The notes under the pieces were generated by a model. It searched no databases. It had not been told where the DNA came from and saw only the letters and a program-made list of their open reading frames with translations. A stretch of 64,000 nucleotides of DNA. Source: Platycnemis pennipes. Lineage: Eukaryota; Arthropoda; Insecta; Odonata; Platycnemididae. Positions 57,001 to 64,000 of the stretch are shown piece after piece; the stretch's first letter is position 1, and each line of letters opens with the position of its first letter. A program made the translations under genes and the position numbers. The stretch spans positions 130,929,624-130,993,623 of the forward strand of contig OW121851.1 in the NCBI GenBank assembly GCA_933228895.1, written 5' to 3'.

Positions 57001-58424
57001 TTTATTTATTCATTAAATGTGGATTACTCTTCGGTCTATATTTGGAGTTCTATATATCCGACGATTTTATATATTTATATAAAAATGTAATAGAAATATA
57101 AAAATTTTATCTAATGCTAATAGAAATTGATAAGATAAGATAGATAAATAAGATTAAAGGTAGAAATATTAGTAGAACAAAAGTGTATGGACATTTTATA
57201 ATGTTAATTTAACAATGCTGCAAAACACAATTTCCGTCAAATTTCGGAAGGCTGTCACACCTAAACGGCTTTGAGTATCAACTCCAAATTTGAAGTCAGT
57301 GTAGGTTATGATAGGTTAGTTCCCTAAGAATATCACATTTTTACTAGGTCCCCCTTTTGAGATATGTGACCTTGAAAATGTCAAATTTTGATTTTCCACC
57401 CATTTCGGATTTGTTTTGGGGGGTAAAGGAGACTCAGGATCAAAACAAAATATTGTTTTTGTGATACATGTGTACCTAGAGTATTAATCCCAAAAGGATC
57501 TATTTTGTTGTCTGGTCCCTATTTTGAATGATTGGCCTTCAAAAAGTGAAAAAAACAAATTTTTGATGCGGAAATTTGACGCCCTCGTCTATGCCTAAAT
57601 ATTTTTAAAATTTATTTTCTCTTGAATGTTTCTATAGAAAGATGTTTCTAAAAAGTATTAATATAATTATGGTTGCTGTAACTCTAAAAACATGAAAATA
57701 GTAGCAATAATCGCTTACGTCAAAAAGTGACATTTTTACTCTACCGGCACATGCGATAATGCCCGTATTTCATATGGTTTGCTCTAAAAATGTAACGAGA
57801 ACTGATTTGTAATCTACACATATGCACCTATCTATGTACGAAACATAAAAAATATTAAAAATGGGTCAGCAACCACTTTCATAAAAATTGGTTGATTTCT
57901 GGTGGAATTACCCGATCAACAAATATATAATTTGTTGTCCGTTCTAATGAAAGTAAATTTCATTGCTAGAGGTGTCGTTACTAGAATTTTTAGCCATAAG
58001 GAATCGTTTATAGTTGCATTTTAAAGGAAAGAGTTCTTGGCTAATTCCTCTTTGCATAATGATTCGATAAGGAGTGGAAGTAATGTTTATAAACCTGAAT
58101 TTATGTGACCAGATTGACCGTCCTGTGCTTTTATTACCTCTCCTACTTCGGCCAGGGGGCACACGGTATCCTTCCCCCGAGTGACCTCCTCTCTCTCTTT
58201 CTTTTTATCCCTTCCTCTCTCATCCTCGTACCTCATAATGAAGTGCCCACCCCTCTCCTCCCTGCGGCTGACGCTAGTTAGCGCCACTGACCCGCGGCTT
58301 GGTCATTGGAACGTGGGAAATTTACTTTTCTCCCGCTTCCAGACTATTCAGTACTCTTTCCACCTCTTTAAACTTCATTCCGGTGATGGCGGTGTTGAAA
58401 AATCACTTTTGTAGACCCCTACTT
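57001..58424. other. Intergenic, no gene seen
   Basis: AT-rich with phrases like GAGATATGTGACCTTGAAAA that could belong to an unrecognised repeat. 58,130-58,300 is pyrimidine-rich. Confidence 0.4.
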
Positions 58425-58965
58425 GAATGGGGTCGTTTACCATGTTTTTTTTATTGCCGAATCTGATAGAGTTTGTAAAATAAAAAGACCCGTGTTTTTC
58501 CGTTTTTTGATCCGTCAATTATTTCTCTAGCTATAAGCGGCGAAAAACTGATGTTTTCAACCCTTTCGGAAAAGTGAGCGTGGTGGAACCTCTGACGTAT
58601 ATCGAATTCATCCAATCACAACTGAGCCCGCGAAGCTACTTCGCCTGATCGCAATGGGGGAGGACACTACTGGCTCTCCCAATGGGAGCGATTGCGACAG
58701 GATCTGTGCGAGTAGACCTTCCGACAACCCCCCTACACTCTCTTCCCTTCCCCTAAAAGCAGTCAAAGACGGGAGGAAAGTGACGTCAATGGCATCAAAC
58801 CAGCTTTTTCGGTGGGCGTCACCTTTCGCTTATTTAAATTTTTGATTTGTGAGTGAATGGTTGTGGCTAGAAGATTAATTTTTTCACTAAAATTCTTTTT
58901 TCGTTTCCATCTAACGATTTCGTGTACAAAATTGCGATTTCGGTTCCGAGTAAACGCTCCCATTG
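58425..58965. mobile_element. 540-bp TIR element with CCAAT-like motifs, copy 2
   Basis: Left end GAATGGGGTCGTTTACC and right end (inverted) CAATGGGAGCGTTTACTC. Collinear with 32,955-33,492. Contains TCCAATCACAACTG, CCCAATGGGAGCGATTGCG, GTGACGTCAATGG and TTATTTAAATTTTTG. Flanks show no obvious duplication. Confidence 0.74.
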
Positions 58966-59506
58966 GGTGTGGGGATGCATCCCTGGATTTATTTACGTTT
59001 TGAGATTATCCCATCGGTCTTGGACCTCAATCTTTTTGTTCCATTCCTTTAAATGGTCGGAGTTAGCTCTCCATTCCTCTATCGTCATCGCTATTTGTTT
59101 TTTTCCTTAACCATTTTCACCTTCTACGGCGCTCTTGGATCTATGTAGTTTCTCCTTTGTCTTTCACCTTGGAGTCCCCATGTTGGAGTTCCCTCTAACA
59201 CGCTTATATAAACGTATATTTTGATATTTATGGATATTGATTGTGATTCTAATGTGACTTATCATCGAAAAGCACACAGATGCTGGCAGAAATCGCCAGA
59301 ATGCATGGTTTAACTTGCCGGCCTTTGAGGCATCTGAGCATAAATGCCTAGGGGCAGTTGCCCTTTTAATCGTTCAAAGAATATTCGATTATGGCTACAT
59401 TCAGTTTTGAAGAGGTGGTGTTTTTCATATGTAACGAAGGGAGGTACATGGTTTTAGCCTTTTCTCATTTGATATGAATACTTTTTTATTACGTCCAGAC
59501 GGTTCA

Positions 59507-59708
59507 CGATGGCCTGATGAAGACTATCGTCGAGGGAAAAGTGAACGGAAAGATTGGAAAAGGCAGGCCTCGTAATAGATACATGGAACAGGTTGTGAAG
59601 GATGTAAAAGAGAAGAATTACGTCGCAATGAAAACGTTGGCCGATAGAAGAATTGAGTGGAAAGCTACGTCAAACCAATCCTAGGATTGTTGACCAATGA
59701 TGATGATC
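59507..59708 (+). mobile_element. LINE A-type copy, plus strand, with 10-bp target duplication
   Basis: Flanked by AGACGGTTCA at 59497-59506 and 59709-59718. One open frame encodes DGLMKTIVEGKVNGKIGKGR, then YMEQVVKDVKEKNYVAMKTL and RIEWKATSNQS, stop, then GATGATGAT tail. A clean example that defines the 3' terminus of the family. Confidence 0.94.
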
Positions 59709-59718
59709 AGACGGTTCA

Positions 59719-60944
59719 GACTGATGTCGAGTGTAGTGTGCTTAATTGATTTGAGTACTGTTAAAATATTATTAATCATGAGGCCACGTTGACGTAACGC
59801 TTTACAATTACGAAAAAGACCGCTAGTTTCGACGTTTGTGCTATAGCTCACAATGTAAATTTGGCGGCGCCCACCTGTTTCCGTCGTGGAAATGCGAAAA
59901 ACGTTCTCGTAGGGGAAATCGTATCGAACATCTATCGGCCTGATACAGACGTAGAGTGTAAATAATTCCTATTCATTTGAGTGGTGGAGAAGAACTTCAT
60001 CCTCCTTTATATTGGATATAATCATCACTAGGGGAAATCAATTCTTGTTGCACCTATCTTTGCATGTATCGTTGCGATCCTTCAATGTTATTCCATGTAA
60101 GTATCTCAAATATCTACTTCGTTGCGTGTAAATTATTAGCAAAATTCAGACGTATTGTAGTTTAATTTGCCGATTTTCCGCAATGGATTGAGCATTCACA
60201 CAGTTATTCATAGCTAACTTTGCACAAAGTAAATGATGTTGACATTTGACGCAATTATTTCATCGTCAAATGGAAACACCACGACAGGTTGACAGTTATT
60301 TAGTAAGCTTCATCAAGGTTAGGTTTAGGAACTAACAGCGACCTCTATTTGTAGGATGGGTTTTTAACAATTGTAACGCCTCTACGGCTTTATCATGTAT
60401 TACACGGCAGGTTTTGGAGGAATAAGAGGTTTGTGGTAATGTTTTTGAGTTATGGTATTGAAGGCTAATGCTGGTTTCATGAAGAGTTTTCTTAAAATTA
60501 CGATAATGAATGTACCTTTACGAATCTGACGTCTTGAAATATCCTTTTGCATAAGCAATATATCCGCCAGCATTCAATGTGTTCACGTTGTCGCACAGTA
60601 GCACCACAACTTTCGGGAAATAAACTGTTCTTGCAAGTGATGTGATGTCTCGAAATAGAATTGGTTGGAAATTGTAATTTCTTCGATGTTATCTTTTTTG
60701 TAGCTTTCTAATAGGTCCTCCGTGATAATATCACGTAGGCGGTATCAAAGATACCCATTTCAGTTTGATGTAATCTAATACCGTTTTAATTTTGTCACTG
60801 ATGAGATGGATTGCTGTTATTAGTCGCTGTGATTCGTTCCGATATGGTTACTAATCGCTCTCTCCGAGAATATATTTAATGGTGGTATAGACATCATCTT
60901 CACTAGCTCAACAAATGACACCCCTGGCGAAACAAACCTCATTT
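59719..60944. other. Intergenic, no gene seen
   Basis: AT-rich, with no recognisable exon or repeat. Confidence 0.4.
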
Positions 60945-60946
60945 CA

Positions 60947-61440
60947 TCTACATCTACATAATACCCTGCAAGCCACCATAAAAGGGGGCGAATTCACACC
61001 AAAAATGCATTACATATCATGCATAAAAAGGATTAGTAATAATATTCTAGTCTAAACTTCACAATTTAAAAAATAGCAAAGCAAGCATGCAAAAACATGC
61101 TGTTACCTGGGTTAGATCACAGTCATTATACCAACATGCAACCACCTCTGCTATCCATTGATACACTCGTATTTATGCTATTGGATATATTCACACGTAT
61201 TCATATCCCTAATTGTGCGAGGAAAGAAGGGCATTTTGAATCTGTCAGTTCGGCAGTTGATTTCTCTTCTTTTGTGATTATTGTCCAGTCTACCTTAGTA
61301 AGCTGGAGTTCTCAATATATTTTTAACGTCATCAGTGAAAATATTATATCGGAATTTATTTAAGAGATTAAGTCTAAATTTAAACATACGATCTGACAAT
61401 GATCCCCATTTTATTTCATTAAATAGACTGGCTACGAATT
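60947..61440 (-). mobile_element. GTAGAT-tailed LINE, 3' UTR and last codons
   Basis: Starts CATCTACATCTACATAATAC. The UTR is collinear with 55,082 and 32,648. Farther on the minus strand reads NIFTDDVKNILRTPAYYGRL, then NHKRREINCRTDRFKMPFF, as at 31,318. Confidence 0.88.
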
Positions 61441-61654
61441 TGCTTGTTGCTGTTTGCTGGTTGAGAAACTACAGCTGCTAATGCCCTTGTGGAAAACTAG
61501 CATATTCCATTAATCAAGTGCTGCAAATACCATTCACTCTCGTGAAAACACTTTTGCTACTTTTATGTTAGATCTAGGTTCAACGTCCCCTCCGGCTGTT
61601 GGAATGGACTTTAAACATGAGACCCCTTGGCAACTGTCGTTAAGAGGACCGACG

Positions 61655-62055
61655 CACAGTGGTCGGAAATCGAAAAGGCTAGACAAAAGTCGTAAATTGC
61701 TCTTTTTGATATACATATAAACTTTACTCTTCACACAAATACAAAAAATTGCTGATTAAGAAATAGTACGTCATTTGCCATGATTGCTATCCGTTAGTCA
61801 GATACAGGGGCTCAAAACTGAGCAAACATCCAAAAGAACTCCTGACCTAATTTTTCTCCGAATATATTCCAAGTTAAGCTGATGGTGAAGTTGTTGGAGG
61901 AATTTGATCGAATAAAAAATAGCATGAATCATGACAAATGATGTACTATTTCTTTTTCAGGGATCTTTTGTGAGTATTTGTGTGAAGTTTAAAGTTTAAA
62001 TCTAAAAAAAGCAATTTTGGACTTTTTCCAGTTTTTTCAATTTCCGACCACTGTG
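61655..62055. mobile_element. Transib-like MITE, 401 bp, CACAGTG ends
   Basis: Ends CACAGTGGTCGGAAATCGAA and (inverted) CACAGTGGTCGGAAATTGAA, with arms of about 95 bp still alignable. Flanked by CGACG at 61650-61654 and 62056-62060. A 5-bp GC-rich duplication with CAC(A/G)(A/G)TG ends is the Transib signature. ACAAAAGTC follows the left heptamer after 21 bp, near where Transib ends show an A-rich nonamer-like block. No transposase. Confidence 0.8.
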
Positions 62056-62060
62056 CGACG

Positions 62061-62954
62061 TAGGGTTTCTCTATACCCTTCCTCTGTCCCCTAATAAGAT
62101 ACTTCTTCTACCCTACTACCCACCTAAGTGGCGAAAACGATCTTGTCGCTGTCAGTCGCCTCCCTCTAATACCTAACTAACGAGTTCTGCTGTGACTGCA
62201 CAGGGGGGGTTATCAACACTATAAATTTATTTTCTCCGTTTACTAATCTTTGGATAAAGTTCGTGTATTTGAACTTCGTGCTTACGTCAAGTCCCTATAT
62301 TCATCGCGAACCGGGCTTAAAGGCGACGGACCCGTTTCGTGAGGAAGGATCGTTCTTGAGGGCTAATCCTCTCACTTCCGAAGGCAACAGGTTCAATATT
62401 GTGACGAGGTTTACGAGCTGGTTTCAAAGACGCCATTTAGTGCTTTTGGATTGGTCCTTGGGATGTAGTAAAAGGGTTCATTTGGTTAGCCCTTACTGCC
62501 GCGCGGAAATTTTATCGTGTTTACCCATGCTTCTTCGCGGAGAATGGCAACGGTTGTTAATCTGCGCTGACGAGTTTTTATCATGCACGTCTTGTGTTTT
62601 GTTTCCCTACGAGTGCGTGATTTTCTCCATGAATCTTGCTGGTGCGGAAACGCTATGCTGCCAATTGAAATAACAAAGGTTTTAACGTATGCACTTATGA
62701 TCATTAGATCCGAATCAGGCTTGACTTGGTCTTAAAGTCATGTGGAGGCTAACGACATAGTTATCAATTGAGTACGTAAAGTGTACTTCCTAAAGGAATT
62801 GACAAATTGAGTATTTTACGAGGAGGTTTTGAAGACAATTGGGAGAAGAGGATAAGTATTCCGACGAGATTTCCGCAAAAAGACGCAACGACTCTTTCGA
62901 ACCCGTGTTGAGATATTCTGATCCTTGTTAACAGTCGCGGGGGAAAAAAACTGG
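62061..62954. other. Intergenic, no gene recognised
   Basis: A 136-codon plus frame at 62,263-62,673 is the longest here. It has no recognisable domain or flanking splice/poly-A signals, so I do not call it a gene. Confidence 0.4.
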
Positions 62955-63350
62955 AGGAACCCCATTGGGGTATTGGCTTTAGTACTTTTCTCCCATCCCT
63001 TAGGCCCGGGTTCGAATCCTGCTGGGTTGTGTTTGATATCGTCGGGATTATCTCGAATAGGTAACTAAGGAGTCACTTGTTACGAACACAAATGGTTCGC
63101 AAATTCGGTATTTTTGAATCGCCCATTCATCAATTTTCATTTTTTTCACACGAGTTTTATCTCCTCAGTGGACTTTATGCAATATATGGAAATGTGGACT
63201 TTGCAATATATGGAAAAGGAAAGATCAAGTAAAAAAAAAGACATGGATGTGATGAGCTATTCACAAACACCCAATTTGCGAACCATTTGTTTTTGTATCT
63301 TGTGACTCCTTGGTTATCATTCGAGGTAATACCATCCATTTCAAATACAC
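62955..63350. repeat. Foldback element with tRNA-like head
   Basis: GGCCCGGGTTCGAATCCTGC (B box GGTTCGAATCC, about 63,007-63,017) leads into a left arm (63031-63125) that is inverted at 63,245-63,345 at about 78% identity. The centre has TTTTTCACACGAGTTTTATC and a short tandem (GCAATATATGGAAA twice, near 63,180-63,215). Confidence 0.68.
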
Positions 63351-63389
63351 CCCCCCCGGCAGAGAATATTAAAAAAAAAATAATGTGCG

Positions 63390-63610
63390 CTACTTGGAGC
63401 ACTAAGTGAAGTAGGTACTCCGACTGTCAAATAGGACGTTAATCCTGGGTCATTGTGGCGCCTTTTTTTTTTTTTTAAGAAGGCAGTAACCGAAGCCGGG
63501 GATTTCTCCACCTTTCCTCGATACCCTAAATTCCTTTTTTTTCCCAAATACCCACCTATCCTTAGTGGCGCAAATTATCTCAACTGTCGGTTGCTGTCCC
63601 AATTGGCGGC
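63390..63610. repeat. SINE-body-like segment
   Basis: AATAGGACGTTAATCCTGGG, AGGCAGTAACCGAAGCC and TTTCTCCACCTTTCCTCGA recall the body of the SINEs at 20,995 and 47,832, interrupted by a T run at 63,463-63,476. Confidence 0.45.
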
Positions 63611-64000
63611 AATTAGAATAATAGCGAAGGAATGCCTCGGGTGAAATATATGTAGTGACTGGTTAATTTTGTAACAAAGAAGAGTTATGTTTTATGATAA
63701 GGTCAGCCAATTGAAGGCGAGTGTGGACTAACATCAATGCAGTATATGGTTGAGGTCTTGTAATGTGATGATGATGAGTGACTGACGCTCATTCATATAA
63801 GAGCTCTGGGTCTGAAATTAGAGTTATTAGATTTTTAATTCGAAAGCGGCTCCAAAGTGCAGAGCGAGGAATACTAGGAACATTCCAAGGTATGTAGTTT
63901 ATGCGGAATTATGCCTCTTACTATAACTATTTGAGGCGGCTCAAATAATTTGGCGGCTACCAATGAATTGAAAATAATTAGGTGGGTTCCCGAAAATTGT
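63611..64000. other. Right edge, no gene seen
   Basis: AT-rich; nothing recognised. Confidence 0.35.

Noticed and set aside
62263..62673. 136-codon plus-strand frame as a host gene
   Set aside because: No recognisable protein similarity, no start context or polyadenylation signal.

Overview
This window is nuclear DNA from an animal, very probably an insect or another arthropod. The evidence is two conserved eukaryotic genes with GT-AG introns at the left edge and a repeat landscape typical of large arthropod genomes: several LINE families, Penelope-like elements, tRNA-derived SINEs, and Tigger, hAT and Transib-like DNA elements. The species cannot be named from sequence alone. There are no bacterial features, no CRISPR array and no canonical tRNA or rRNA gene.

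Genes. The left 7.4 kb holds a head-to-head pair. The 5' exons of the clathrin adaptor subunit AP-2 mu lie on the minus strand and run off the left edge. A complete five-exon PEX14 (peroxisomal import docking protein) lies on the plus strand at 1729-7436. The roughly 0.8 kb between the two start codons must carry both promoters. One acts in endocytosis and the other in peroxisome biogenesis, so the pairing need not mean shared function. No other convincing host exon was found. Two CpG-rich, promoter-like stretches (about 24,640-25,300 and 45,480-45,900) are the best places to look for first exons.

Repeats. 8,610-18,313 is a four-level nest. A Tigger/pogo element is split by a minus-strand LINE. 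That LINE is split by a plus-strand LINE with a tRNA-like head inside a single 11-bp target duplication. The second LINE is split by a 1.75 kb terminal-inverted-repeat element of unassigned type. A second element with the same CCCTTA termini and 2-bp target duplication spans 19,634-23,176 and contains SINEs and minisatellites. From 25 to 64 kb the DNA is mostly LINE 3' ends of two families (one ending in GAT/ATG triplets, one ending in GTAGAT repeats), tRNA-type SINEs, foldback elements and MITEs, with long stretches of unrecognised sequence.

The most interesting signals are hammerhead-ribozyme-like RNA cores. The best (5656-5694) sits in a 313-bp Penelope-like tail flanked by a 14-bp duplication. 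Two more sit in inserts of only 126 and 128 bp, each with its own duplication. Degenerate versions occur just downstream of a broken Penelope-like reverse transcriptase with a GIY-YIG nuclease region (48.8-50.5 kb), and as a head-to-head pair near 40.3 kb. Other notable items are a 401-bp Transib-like element whose ends are the heptamer CACAGTG with 5-bp duplications, and a pair of 540-bp TIR repeats carrying CCAAT-type motifs.
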